A stretch of DNA of 64,000 nt from Bacteroidota bacterium (GTDB lineage Bacteria > Bacteroidota > Bacteroidia > Flavobacteriales > Weeksellaceae). Positions within the stretch are counted from its first letter, which is position 1. Each line of letters begins with the position of its first letter. Position numbers and translations under genes: made by a program. Shown piece after piece: positions 31,929 through 41,106 of this stretch. The DNA lies in NCBI GenBank assembly GCA_023423715.1, contig JAFAFC010000020.1, positions 70,673-134,672 of the forward strand, written 5' to 3'. The notes below the pieces were generated by a model. That model searched no databases, was not told the DNA's origin, and saw only the letters and a program-made list of their open reading frames with translations.

Positions 31929-32609
31929 ATGCAAATATTGGTTGTTGAAGATGATAAGCGAATTAGTGATTTTCTGATTAAAGGGTTAGAAGAGCAAAAC
32001 TATTTGGTTACGCTTTGCAAATCCGGTGAAGCAGTTGTTGAAGGTTTTTTAAACCTTCAATGGGATTTAATTATTTGCGATATTATGCTTCCCGGAATGG
32101 ACGGTTTTCAGTTGGTACAAACGCTTCGTTACAAGAAAATTTATTCACCAATATTGATGCTAAGTGCCTTGAATGCTGTTCAAGACAAAGTTTCGGCGTT
32201 AGATTATGGCGCGGATGATTATATCACGAAACCGTTTCATTTTGATGAGTTGTTGTCAAGAATTAAGGCGTTAACCCGAAGAAATCAGTATTCTCAGAAA
32301 GAAATTCCCGATAATAAATTAGATTTGGGCGAATTGGTTTTGGATCTTGATCAATACAAAATTTTTTTGAAAGGGGAGGAAATTGAACTTTCGCCACGAG
32401 AGTTTAAGCTTCTTAATTACTTGATTGATAATGCTGATAAAGCGGTAACGCGTTTCCAAATTCTAAATGCGGTATGGGGAATTACTTTTGACAATCACAC
32501 CAATGTTGTGGACGTTTACATATCGTATCTTCGTAATAAAATAGAGAAAAACACCAAATATATTCACACCGTAAAAGGCGTTGGCTATATGTTTATGAAA
32601 GAAAAATAA
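31929..32609 (+). CDS. OmpR-family response regulator of the metal-efflux operon
   Basis: The 226-residue protein has a receiver domain (acidic pocket EDDK near residues 7-10; phosphoacceptor in DLIICDIMLPGMDG near residue 51; the switch Lys in YITKPFHF). A winged-helix OmpR/PhoB domain (about 130-225) ends VDVYISYLRNKIE...HTVKGVGYMF. The kinase gene overlaps its stop codon by one base, and the efflux genes follow. By analogy with CzcR and CusR it senses excess metal through the kinase and turns on the pump; the four 11-bp boxes at 33951-33994 are its likely target. Confidence 0.93.
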   Translation: MQILVVEDDKRISDFLIKGLEEQNYLVTLCKSGEAVVEGFLNLQWDLIICDIMLPGMDGFQLVQTLRYKKIYSPILMLSALNAVQDKVSALDYGADDYITKPFHFDELLSRIKALTRRNQYSQKEIPDNKLDLGELVLDLDQYKIFLKGEEIELSPREFKLLNYLIDNADKAVTRFQILNAVWGITFDNHTNVVDVYISYLRNKIEKNTKYIHTVKGVGYMFMKEK

Positions 32610-33958
32610 TGAAACTTAGAAATCGATTATCACTTTATTCATCAGCTATTTTCAGTGTAATCATTTTGGTTATTTCTGCGATAATTTATTTTTCATTTTA
32701 TGAATCGATGGAGCGTAAAGAGATGCAAGCGCTTCACAGTAAATCCCTATTGGCGGGCGTTTTTTATCTGGATCAAGATGAATTGTCTGCAATCGAACAT
32801 AATCAAGTTAAAAATCAATTACTAAAAGCAATTTCGAGAAAGAATATTGCGATTTATAATGATGCCAATCAACACATTTTGGGCAATATGGTTCAAGATT
32901 CGTCTATTTCAGTATCGTTTTTAAACAATTCCAGAACTCAACAATCGGCTTCGTTTACGACAAAAGACTATTTCTACAACGGTATTTTTTATAAAGATAA
33001 TCAGGGTGATTTTGTGGTAGTAACGCGTGAATCTAAACGTGATTTCAACGATCAAATGAATTCGCTTTTGACGATTTTAATTTTGGCTTCGTTGGGTGGT
33101 TTGGTGGTTATTTATCTATTTTCCCAGTATTTAGGTTTTATTGCGTACAAGCCGATTATGCAAATGAATGAACAGATTAAAAAAAGAAATTTGGAGAATT
33201 TTAGCACGCCTTTGGAAGTAAAAAATTCTTATTCTGAAATTGAAGATTTACTTAAAACATACAACCATTTTATCGAACAAATTTCTCGGACTTTTGGTGT
33301 ACAGAAAAATTTTATCGATTACGTATCGCATGAGTTGAGAACACCAATTACGGCTCTGTTAGGGACTTTAGAAGTTACTGATCATAAAAAACGAAGTTTG
33401 GAAGAATACGAAGTGGTGATCCAGAATTTGAAGCAATACACCAATGATCTTCAAGAAACTTTAGATCAAATGATGTTGTTGTCCGGTGTTAAAACCAATT
33501 TTGATTTGAAGCCAATTCGGATTGATGAAGTTGTTTGGCAGGTTATTGAGAACTCTGTTTTGTATCATCATGCCCAAATCGAAGTGGATTTACAGGTGGA
33601 AGACGATCGTTTATTGACAATTCAAGGAAATGATAAATTGTTGGAAGTCGCCATCGGAAATATTATTGGAAACGCGATTAAATATTCTAATAATCAGAAA
33701 ATTAGGGTCGTTTTTTTACAAGTTAAAGACAAGCTTCAAATTCAAATTCTTGACCAAGGAATTGGAATTTTACAAGACGATTTGGAGCGAATCAAACAAA
33801 GTTTCGTTCGTGGAAACAACACGCAGAATTATCAAGGAAAAGGAATTGGACTTTCCATTGCCAATATCATTTTCAAACTTCACCACATCGAAATGGCGTT
33901 AAAGCCCAATCAACCTAAAGGAACGGTTGTTTTTCTCGATGTTTCCTCGGCTTTTTAA
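32609..33958 (+). CDS. Membrane histidine kinase of the metal-efflux operon
   Basis: The 449-residue protein has two membrane helices (about 9-28 and 150-171) flanking a periplasmic sensor of roughly 120 residues, then a HAMP-like linker. The dimerisation domain has the phosphorylated His in VSHELRTPITALLG (near residue 243). The ATPase domain has N (GNAIKYSN), G1 (DQGIGI) and G2 (GKGIGLSIANII) boxes. It overlaps the regulator by one base. The sensor domain has no clear metal-binding cluster, so the inducing metal is unknown. It is equivalent in place to CzcS or CusS. Confidence 0.92.
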   Translation: MKLRNRLSLYSSAIFSVIILVISAIIYFSFYESMERKEMQALHSKSLLAGVFYLDQDELSAIEHNQVKNQLLKAISRKNIAIYNDANQHILGNMVQDSSISVSFLNNSRTQQSASFTTKDYFYNGIFYKDNQGDFVVVTRESKRDFNDQMNSLLTILILASLGGLVVIYLFSQYLGFIAYKPIMQMNEQIKKRNLENFSTPLEVKNSYSEIEDLLKTYNHFIEQISRTFGVQKNFIDYVSHELRTPITALLGTLEVTDHKKRSLEEYEVVIQNLKQYTNDLQETLDQMMLLSGVKTNFDLKPIRIDEVVWQVIENSVLYHHAQIEVDLQVEDDRLLTIQGNDKLLEVAIGNIIGNAIKYSNNQKIRVVFLQVKDKLQIQILDQGIGILQDDLERIKQSFVRGNNTQNYQGKGIGLSIANIIFKLHHIEMALKPNQPKGTVVFLDVSSAF

Positions 33959-33994
33959 TCCGTTTTTAATCTACTTTAACCTTAGCCTTAATCT
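33951..33994 (+). promoter_or_regulatory. Four phased 11-bp boxes before the TolC gene
   Basis: Successive 11-mers CTTTTTAATCC, GTTTTTAATCT, ACTTTAACCTT and AGCCTTAATCT form a direct-repeat array with helical phasing, as OmpR-type regulators bind. A -7-like TAATCTTTG overlaps the last box (33989-33997). The first box includes the kinase stop codon. Confidence 0.55.
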
Positions 33995-34020
33995 TTGAAA
34001 GATAATTTTGGCGCTTGAAA

Positions 34021-35283
34021 ATGAATCAAGTGAAAAATTATTTTTTATCCATTTCGGCGTTATTTAGTGTCGGTTTTATTCAAGCGCAAGAATACAGCAT
34101 TCAGGATCTTGAACATCAATTTGTCACCAAGAATAACCAAATCATCGCTCAGAAATATAATTTGGACATTGCCGATGCCGAAATTATGCAAGCTAAATTT
34201 TTACCCAATCCTACATTAAGCATTTCGGAAGTCAATTTATGGAAAACCTATAAAGTGGAGGAGCAACCCAACTTATTTTCCAATTACGGGCGAAACCAAC
34301 AAGTTGCTGTAGAATTGGAACAAGTATTAGAAACTGCTGGCAAAAGAAAGAAGCGTGTTGCTTTAAAAGAGGCTGAAAAAAACTCTGCAATTCTAGAATT
34401 TCAAGAAACGATTTTAGAGTTGAAAAAAGAGTTGAGAATTCACTATTGGAGCCTTAATCGAATAGCTCAACAAGAAATTTCGTTGCAAGAAACGATTTCC
34501 GTTTTTGAAGAATTGAAAAATCAATATCAAAGACAATCTCAGTTGCAGAACGTTTCTAGAGCTGATTTTTATCGAGTTCAAACGGAATTAAGTCAACTTC
34601 AAAAAGAGTGGATTAGTCTTCAAAACGAGAAAGCTCAAGTTCTAACGACTTTGCGAGTTTTAACAAATAATGAATCCTTAGAAACCAATCAAATCAAATT
34701 TCCTGCGGAAACGAGGTTGTATAGTTCTTTGGTTCCTCTGGATCTAAAGCAAACGGCTTTGTCTCAAAATATTGGTTTGCTTCAAAATGAAAATCAATCC
34801 GTCGTTGCAAAGAAAAATTGGGAGTTGGAATATGCCGCTCGCGTTCCTGATTTGGAGTTCAGTATGAATTACGATCGAGGTGGAAATATTATGCGAGATT
34901 TCGTTGGTTTTGGAGTTCAAATGGACCTTCCGGTTTTCAACAAAAACAAAGGAAATATTAAGGCTGCCGAGTATAAAATGCAGCAAGAAAAAGCGAATCG
35001 AAATGTATTAGAGTTCAATTTACTTCGATCGATTGATCATCTCATCGAGCAGCTAAAACGTTTGGAAAGTTCAATGAAAAATGAAGAAAGTATTCAGGAA
35101 TCCGAACATCGTAAAATGATCGAAACCTATCGCCGACAAATGCAAAATAAGCAAGTGACCATGCTCGAATTTATTGATTATACACAAGCATTTCGTGAAT
35201 CTCAAAAAGCTTCATACGAAATTCAAGAACTCTACAATTTAACCTACGAAGAGTTGAAATACATCACAGGAAAAGATTTTTAA
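34021..35283 (+). CDS. TolC-family outer-membrane efflux channel (CzcC/CusC-like)
   Basis: The 420-residue product begins at the ATG 34021 (the frame can be extended to a TTG at 34015) and has a signal peptide ending IQAQ. The mature part is mostly long alpha-helical segments with two similar halves, the outer-membrane-efflux-protein layout (NPTLSISEVNLW; ELEQVLETAGKRKKRVALKEAEK; later MQEKANRNVLEFNLLRSIDHL). It forms the outer-membrane exit of the tripartite pump with the next two genes. A set of regulator boxes precedes it, so it starts the efflux transcript. Confidence 0.9.
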   Translation: MNQVKNYFLSISALFSVGFIQAQEYSIQDLEHQFVTKNNQIIAQKYNLDIADAEIMQAKFLPNPTLSISEVNLWKTYKVEEQPNLFSNYGRNQQVAVELEQVLETAGKRKKRVALKEAEKNSAILEFQETILELKKELRIHYWSLNRIAQQEISLQETISVFEELKNQYQRQSQLQNVSRADFYRVQTELSQLQKEWISLQNEKAQVLTTLRVLTNNESLETNQIKFPAETRLYSSLVPLDLKQTALSQNIGLLQNENQSVVAKKNWELEYAARVPDLEFSMNYDRGGNIMRDFVGFGVQMDLPVFNKNKGNIKAAEYKMQQEKANRNVLEFNLLRSIDHLIEQLKRLESSMKNEESIQESEHRKMIETYRRQMQNKQVTMLEFIDYTQAFRESQKASYEIQELYNLTYEELKYITGKDF

Positions 35284-35284
35284 G

Positions 35285-36376
35285 ATGAGAAAAAACAAGT
35301 TACAATACCTTCTAATCCCAATTCTGTTATTAAGTTGTTCTAAAGCAGAAGTTCCATCAACACAAGAAAAAAAAGAAAAATATTGCGTCAATGCCGAGTT
35401 GAAAAAAGCAATGCAAATGCAATTAGTGAACGAGCAACCAATTCAGGAGCAACTCATGTTGTCCGGGAAAATTGAGTACAACGATAATGATTTAGTAGGA
35501 TTCAAAAGTTTGCTGCAAGGCGTTGTAGATCGAGTGTATTTTGAGCAAGGCGATTATGTGAAAAGAGGGCAAGTTTTGGCGGTGGTTCAATCGGCTCAAA
35601 TTCAAGATTTGGCTTTACAGAGGCGATATTATCAAAATCAGATTACGTTAATTCAGAAGCAAATTAAAACCAAAAAGGAACTTTTGTCGGATGGAATGGC
35701 TTCGTTACCTGAAGTGACGCAATTGGAGCACGAATTAAATTCCAATAAAATTGAAATCGACAAGATTAATGCGGCTTTGCAATTGTATAAAGCGGTTGGG
35801 AATGGTCAATTTCAAATTTTAGCACCAAAAAACGGCTATATCGTTCAGAAAAACATCAGTGTTGGACAAACGATTACGGATAATGAAGATGAAAAGTTGT
35901 TTTCGATTTCCAATTTGAAACAAGTTTGGGTGATGGTCAATATTTATGCAAGTAACCTTCAATATGTTCATTTAGGAGACAACGTGAAAGTGCGTAGTGT
36001 CGCTTATCCAGATAAAATTTACGCGGGAAAAATTGATAAAATTTACAATGTTTTTGATGACAACGAACATGTGATGAAAGCGCGTGTTGTTTTGGATAAT
36101 CAGAATTTGGATTTAATGCCTGGTTTGAGTGCGGATATTATCATTGATAAAAAGAATGTTCTCGGACAAGGCTATGCGATTCCTAAGGAAGCTAAGATAT
36201 TCGAAAACAATAAGGAATATGTAGTTGTGTATCGTAACGATTGCGATATGGAAGTGCGTAGAATTACCCAAATTGGTCAAAACGAAGAATACATCTACGT
36301 TCAAGAAAAATTTAAACCGAATGAAAAAGTGGTGATCAAGAACGCCCTTTTATTGTATGAAGAATTAAATAAATAA
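35285..36376 (+). CDS. RND periplasmic adaptor lipoprotein (HlyD/CusB family)
   Basis: The 363-residue protein has a lipobox (LLLSC, Cys18) and the usual adaptor order. A barrel/lipoyl region (SGKIEYNDNDLVGFKSLLQG, then VDRVYFEQGDYVKRGQVLAV) is followed by a helical hairpin (about 105-165, QLEHELNSNKIEID) and beta-barrel and membrane-proximal parts (VWVMVNIYASNLQYVHLGD). It links the RND pump to the TolC channel. It starts one base after the TolC gene stop and ends 4 bp before the RND gene. Confidence 0.92.
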   Translation: MRKNKLQYLLIPILLLSCSKAEVPSTQEKKEKYCVNAELKKAMQMQLVNEQPIQEQLMLSGKIEYNDNDLVGFKSLLQGVVDRVYFEQGDYVKRGQVLAVVQSAQIQDLALQRRYYQNQITLIQKQIKTKKELLSDGMASLPEVTQLEHELNSNKIEIDKINAALQLYKAVGNGQFQILAPKNGYIVQKNISVGQTITDNEDEKLFSISNLKQVWVMVNIYASNLQYVHLGDNVKVRSVAYPDKIYAGKIDKIYNVFDDNEHVMKARVVLDNQNLDLMPGLSADIIIDKKNVLGQGYAIPKEAKIFENNKEYVVVYRNDCDMEVRRITQIGQNEEYIYVQEKFKPNEKVVIKNALLLYEELNK

Positions 36377-36380
36377 CGTC

Positions 36381-39300
36381 ATGAAAAAGTTAGTACAATC
36401 TTTAGTAACCTTTTCGTTACGTAACACAACGGCCGTACTTTTTGCCACGATGGCGCTGTTTTTCGGTGGTTTGTATGCTCTGAAAAATACGCCAATTGAA
36501 GCGTTTCCTGACGTAACCAATACACGTGCACGAATTATCACGCAATGGCAAGGTAGAAGTGCGGAGGAAATGGAAAAAATGGTCACGCTACCCATCTCAA
36601 AAGTGATGAATAGCATTCCGAGGAAAACCAATATTCGTTCTATTTCCTTGTTTGGTTTGTCCGTTGTGACGGTTCAGTTTGAAGATGGTGTTTCCGATTT
36701 TTATGCGCAGCAATATGTTTCAAATAAACTAAATGGAGTTGACTTGCCACTTGGTGCTGATGCGGATATAGAACCGCCTTCTGGAGCCACAGGAGAGATT
36801 TTTCGCTACGTTATAAAAAGTGATTTGCCATTGAAAGAAATCACGGCAATCCAAGATTGGGTTATTGAGCGGGAATTGCTTTCGGTTCCTGGTGTTGCTG
36901 ATGTGGTGAGTTTTGGTGGGGAAGAGAAAACCTACGAAATAAAAATCAATCCGACGGAGCTTAAGAACTTCGATCTTTCTCCTTTGGATGTGTATGAAGC
37001 GGTTTCCAAATCGAATATAAATGTTGGTGGAGATATGATTCAACAAGGAGATCAAGCGTATGTTGTGCGTGGCGTTGGTTTGTTGGATAAGATTGAAGAT
37101 ATCGGAAACATCACGATAAAACTGAACGGTTCTACTCCTGTTCTAATTAAAAACGTTGCTGAAGTTGTGGTTTCTCACAAACCAAGATTAGGTCAAGCGG
37201 GATTTAATGAAGCAGATGATTTGGTGGAAGGAATTGTCGTGATGTTGAGAGGTGAAAATCCATCTGCCGTTGTTGAAAGTTTAAAAGCTAAAATTGAAGA
37301 ACTTAATACGCGAACGCTTCCTGATAATGTGAAAATTGAAACGGTTGTCGATCGTACGAAATTAGTTGATAATACTGTAAAAACCGTTGCTAAAAACATT
37401 GTGGAAGGAATTCTTTTGGTTTCGTTGATTGTATTTATCTTCTTATACAACTGGAAATCCACGTTTATTGTGGCTTCCGTGATTCCGCTTTCGTTTTTGT
37501 TTGCGATTATCATGTTGAAAATTCAAGGCTTGCCAGCGAACTTAATTTCGATGGGAGCACTCGATTTTGGACTTTTATTGGAAGGAACATTGGTTATTGT
37601 GGAAACCGTTTTTGTGGCGCTCGCAAGTATGCAACATCGTGTTGGTCCAGAACGTTTTGCGAAAATGAGCAAAATGGGTGTTATCAAGAAAAGTGCAGGA
37701 AGCGTGGCTTCGTATATTTTCTTTGCTTTGATTATTCTAATCGTTGCGTTACTTCCTATTTTTTCGTTCCAAAAGGTCGAAGGTAAAATGTTTACACCGC
37801 TAGCTTTTACGCTTGGTTACGCTCTTTTAGGCTCGTTGATTTTGAGTTTAACGTACGTTCCAGCGATGTGTAAATTGCTTTTTACAAAGAATATTGAAGA
37901 AAAAGAGAACATTATATCTCGATTTTTTTCAAAATCTATTTACGCTTTGTATTCGGTTTCATTTCGATATAGAAAGGCAACAATAATCGGGTTTTTAGGA
38001 ATTTTGACGATTTGTGCTGTTAAATTCATGAATTACGGTTCGGAATTTCTTCCCCAGCTGAATGAAGGTGCAATTTACGTTCGAGCAACCTTACCAAATA
38101 GTGTTAATCTTAAAGAGTCGGCAAGGTTAACGAAGGAAATGAAAGTTTTGTTGCAGAAAAATTGTGATGAAATTGATTTCATATTAACACAAGCAGGACG
38201 TCCAAACGATGGAACCGATCCTACAGGTTTTTTTAATATCGAATTCAACATTCAATTAAAGGATGAAGGTGATTGGAAACGGAAGATTTCGAAAGACGAA
38301 ATTATTCAGGAAATGCGTCAAAAGCTAAATCATTATCCGGGAATTACATTTGGATTTTCGCAACCGATTCAAGATAATGTTGAAGAATACGTGGCTGGGG
38401 TAAAGAGTTCGCTCGTGATCAAGATTTTTGGAGATGATTTGTACGACTTAGAAAAATATGCTTCCAAAGTTGCAACTTCCATCGAAAAAGTGAATGGAAT
38501 TACGGATATCAATGTGTATAAAAATATTGGTTTGCCCGAACTTAGAATCATGTTGCATGATACCAAAATGGCTCGTTATGGCATTAGTACAGCTGATGTT
38601 CAGGCCGTAATCGAAATGACAATCGGTGGACAAGCCGCAACCAAATTTTACGAATCCGATCGTCAATTTGATGTTATTCTGCGTTTCAAAGAGGAATATC
38701 GTGATTCCCCAGAAAAAATTGGAACAATCTTAATTCCGACAAGTAACGGACAAAATGTACCACTTCAGGAAATAGCTTCAATTGGCTATCAAACGGGTCC
38801 CGCGTTTATTTATCGTGAAGGAAATAGCCGTTACATTGGTGTTGGTTTCAGTATCGAAGGTCGAGATTTGGGAAGTACAATAGAAGAAGCGAAAAAAGTG
38901 GTCTCCAAGGAAGTTCAACTTCCAAAAGAAAATTATATGGAATGGGCAGGTGAGTTTGAAAGCAAGGAACGTGCTTCTAAGCAATTAATGATGGTGGTGC
39001 CCATATCTTTAATCTTAATTTTAATTTTATTGTACAGCAATTTCGGAAACGTAAAAGATACGGCAATTGCAGCGATAACCATTCCTTTCGCCTTTATTGG
39101 TGGATTTATTTCACTTTGGATAACCAACACGATTTTCGGAATTTCGGCGGGAATTGGACTCATTATTTTGTTTGGGGTAAATACTATTAACGGGATTATT
39201 TTGATCGCGGTGATGAAAGAAAATTTACATCAACATTCTCTAAAAGAAGCGCTTGATTTCGGGGTTAAGAGTAGAATTAGATCCATTGTCATGATTGCAT

Positions 39301-39497
39301 TAATGGGTTCTATGGGACTTTTACCAGCCGCTTTATCTACGGGAATGGGATCCGAAATTCAAAAACCATTAGCCATCATGATTGTCGGTGGATTGTTAAT
39401 TTGTTTGGTGTTGTCCTTCACCGTTTTACCAGCAGTATTTTATTATGTGTATTGCAAAGACAAGCGGTATCTAAAAAGGATAAAAAAAGAAAGTTAG
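36381..39497 (+). CDS. Heavy-metal efflux RND transporter (CzcA/CusA family)
   Basis: The 1038-residue pump has the RND layout: twelve membrane helices and two large periplasmic loops. In helix 4 the charged residues that carry protons are Asp395, Glu401 and Glu408 in LDFGLLLEGTLVIVE. Heavy-metal (HME) members of the CzcA type usually read DFG...DGAVV.VE, so this family fits, with Asp replaced by Glu at 401 and GAVV by GTLV. This places it in the metal-ion group rather than the drug group, but the exact ion (Zn, Co, Cd, Cu) is not decided. It completes the operon with the two-component system, TolC and adaptor. Confidence 0.92.
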   Translation: MKKLVQSLVTFSLRNTTAVLFATMALFFGGLYALKNTPIEAFPDVTNTRARIITQWQGRSAEEMEKMVTLPISKVMNSIPRKTNIRSISLFGLSVVTVQFEDGVSDFYAQQYVSNKLNGVDLPLGADADIEPPSGATGEIFRYVIKSDLPLKEITAIQDWVIERELLSVPGVADVVSFGGEEKTYEIKINPTELKNFDLSPLDVYEAVSKSNINVGGDMIQQGDQAYVVRGVGLLDKIEDIGNITIKLNGSTPVLIKNVAEVVVSHKPRLGQAGFNEADDLVEGIVVMLRGENPSAVVESLKAKIEELNTRTLPDNVKIETVVDRTKLVDNTVKTVAKNIVEGILLVSLIVFIFLYNWKSTFIVASVIPLSFLFAIIMLKIQGLPANLISMGALDFGLLLEGTLVIVETVFVALASMQHRVGPERFAKMSKMGVIKKSAGSVASYIFFALIILIVALLPIFSFQKVEGKMFTPLAFTLGYALLGSLILSLTYVPAMCKLLFTKNIEEKENIISRFFSKSIYALYSVSFRYRKATIIGFLGILTICAVKFMNYGSEFLPQLNEGAIYVRATLPNSVNLKESARLTKEMKVLLQKNCDEIDFILTQAGRPNDGTDPTGFFNIEFNIQLKDEGDWKRKISKDEIIQEMRQKLNHYPGITFGFSQPIQDNVEEYVAGVKSSLVIKIFGDDLYDLEKYASKVATSIEKVNGITDINVYKNIGLPELRIMLHDTKMARYGISTADVQAVIEMTIGGQAATKFYESDRQFDVILRFKEEYRDSPEKIGTILIPTSNGQNVPLQEIASIGYQTGPAFIYREGNSRYIGVGFSIEGRDLGSTIEEAKKVVSKEVQLPKENYMEWAGEFESKERASKQLMMVVPISLILILILLYSNFGNVKDTAIAAITIPFAFIGGFISLWITNTIFGISAGIGLIILFGVNTINGIILIAVMKENLHQHSLKEALDFGVKSRIRSIVMIALMGSMGLLPAALSTGMGSEIQKPLAIMIVGGLLICLVLSFTVLPAVFYYVYCKDKRYLKRIKKES

Positions 39498-39529
39498 TTT
39501 CATTGTTATTTTATTTTTTTTCATTTTGG

Positions 39530-39565
39530 GAGTTGTTTCAACCTAGTTGAAGCAACTCTTTTTTT
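39530..39565 (+). terminator. Terminator of the efflux operon
   Basis: GAGTTGTTTCAAC and GTTGAAGCAACTC pair over 13 bp (one G-T pair, loop CTA), followed by at least seven T residues. Confidence 0.92.
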
Positions 39566-39577
39566 ATAGTATCTTTG
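39547..39577 (+). promoter_or_regulatory. Promoter of the TlpA-like gene, overlapping the terminator
   Basis: TTG (39547-39549) and TATCTTTG (39570-39577) are 20 nt apart. The -33 element lies inside the right arm of the terminator stem. Confidence 0.6.
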
Positions 39578-39610
39578 AGACTAATCTAATTCAAAAAAAG
39601 ATTTTTATTT

Positions 39611-40210
39611 ATGGAGAAAGTAACAATGTGGCTTAAGAAAAATTGGCAAAATGTAATCGCATTTGTTTTTATTGCGATGTTTATTTTTAGTCCCGATGCC
39701 AAAGCTTGGTTTATTCGTCAAGTGGCTTCTACTGGACTTTTTAACTCAAAAATTGAAGAAAAAGCAACCGAAACTGATGCGAAAAAAATGACCAATGCAT
39801 CTCAAATGACGGTACTTAATGAAAAAGGAGAATCTATAAACTTGGAACAACTTCGTGGGAAAGTTGTTTTTATCAATTTTTGGGCGTCTTGGTGTCCACC
39901 TTGTCGTGCAGAATTTCCTTCTATTCAGAAGTTTTATAAAGATTACAAAGACAATCCAAACATCGAGTTTCTATTGGTTAATCTGGATGAGAATCAAAAG
40001 CTAGGAAAAGATTATTTTCTAAAGGAGCATTTCAGTTTACCATTTCACGTTCCGCAAGGTGCGATTTCCGAAACCTTATTTTCGGGCGCGCTTCCTACAA
40101 CCTTAGTTTTAGATAAAAAAGGACAAATCCGAATGCAGCATACAGGGTTTGCAGATTATGGAAAAGCTTCTTTTTATAAACAAATTGACGACTTACTTGC
40201 TGAAAATTAA
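39611..40210 (+). CDS. Membrane-anchored TlpA/ResA-like thioredoxin
   Basis: The 199-residue protein has one N-terminal membrane helix (about 12-28) and a periplasmic thioredoxin-fold domain with Trp94-Cys95-Pro-Pro-Cys98 (FINFWASWCPPCRAEF). Such proteins reduce disulfides, for example apocytochrome c, or redox-regulate exported proteins. The WCPPC motif is typical of TlpA and ResA. It stands alone between a terminator and the seven-gene small-protein operon. Cytochrome c maturation would suit the many c-type cytochromes of this organism, but the partner is not known. Confidence 0.9.
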   Translation: MEKVTMWLKKNWQNVIAFVFIAMFIFSPDAKAWFIRQVASTGLFNSKIEEKATETDAKKMTNASQMTVLNEKGESINLEQLRGKVVFINFWASWCPPCRAEFPSIQKFYKDYKDNPNIEFLLVNLDENQKLGKDYFLKEHFSLPFHVPQGAISETLFSGALPTTLVLDKKGQIRMQHTGFADYGKASFYKQIDDLLAEN

Positions 40211-40267
40211 TTGGAATTTTTTTTAAAAAACTATTGTAAAATTTAGAGAGAAATTTTAAATTCGAAT

Positions 40268-40693
40268 ATGGAGAAATCAAATCAAGCCCCAAATCTGTTT
40301 ATCACGAATTTGGATGAACCTTTTAGATCGGAGTTTCAGGTTTTGGATGAGATGATTTCAAAACATTTTCCGAATCACGAAAAAATCATTTGGACAGGTA
40401 AATTTTGGGGAGGGAGCGAACAAAATATAATTGGATATGGAAAATGGACGTACACCAATTCCGCAAAGAAGAAGGTAGAATGGTTTCTCATCGGATTGGC
40501 TTTGCAGAAAAACTATATTAGTTTGTATGTGAATGCGGTTGAAAACGGAAAATATGTTTCCGAGATTTATGGAAAAGATCTTGGAAAAGTCAAAATAGGA
40601 AAGAGTAGTATTAGTTTTAAAAGCATTGCAGATTTAGATATTTCTAAAATTAATGAGTTCCTAAAGCATACTTCAACTATACTACAAGGTTAA
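40268..40693 (+). CDS. DUF1801-type protein
   Basis: The 141-residue cytoplasmic protein resembles DUF1801: an N-terminal LFITNLDEPFRSEFQVLDEM, then a beta-sheet core (WTGKFWGGSEQNIIGYGKWTY, LALQKNYISLYVNAV). DUF1801 members have no established reaction. It is the first of seven small genes on one strand with gaps of 1-27 bp, two others of which also look DUF1801-related (the 197-residue and the 142-residue proteins). Confidence 0.7.
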   Translation: MEKSNQAPNLFITNLDEPFRSEFQVLDEMISKHFPNHEKIIWTGKFWGGSEQNIIGYGKWTYTNSAKKKVEWFLIGLALQKNYISLYVNAVENGKYVSEIYGKDLGKVKIGKSSISFKSIADLDISKINEFLKHTSTILQG

Positions 40694-40714
40694 GTAATAA
40701 ATACAAAATATATA

Positions 40715-41095
40715 ATGGATTCAATAAAATTAGGAGCTTTTTCTGTTAGTCTTGCGGTGAAAGATATTCACGTTTCGAAAGAATTTTACGAAAAATTAGG
40801 TTTCACAACTTTGGGCGGAGATATCAATCAGAATTGGCTGATTTTGAAAAACGGAGATACGATTATCGGTTTGTTTCAAGGAATGTTCCAAGGGAATATG
40901 CTTACGTTTAATCCAGGTTGGGATCAGAATGCACAAAATGTAGATCCATTTGATGATGTCCGCAACATTCAAAAACGTTTGGTTGAAGCTGGAATTGAGC
41001 CTTCTGTAAAAGCAGATGAAGCAACGAAAGGTCCCGCTCATATAACGATTACCGATCCGGATGGCAATGTTATTTTAATAGATCAACACCGTTAA
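40715..41095 (+). CDS. VOC-superfamily protein (glyoxalase/bleomycin resistance fold)
   Basis: The 126-residue protein has the paired beta-alpha-beta-beta-beta units of the VOC fold. Recognisable pieces are VSLAVKDIHVSKEFYEKLGF (start) and ITDPDGNVILIDQ (end). A metal-binding pattern is incomplete: Asp16-type and late Gln124 positions are present, but no strong His pair. Members act as dioxygenases, isomerases or drug-binding proteins. It is the second gene of the small-protein operon, 21 bp after the first. Confidence 0.85.
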   Translation: MDSIKLGAFSVSLAVKDIHVSKEFYEKLGFTTLGGDINQNWLILKNGDTIIGLFQGMFQGNMLTFNPGWDQNAQNVDPFDDVRNIQKRLVEAGIEPSVKADEATKGPAHITITDPDGNVILIDQHR

Positions 41096-41106
41096 TTTTT
41101 TGCAAA

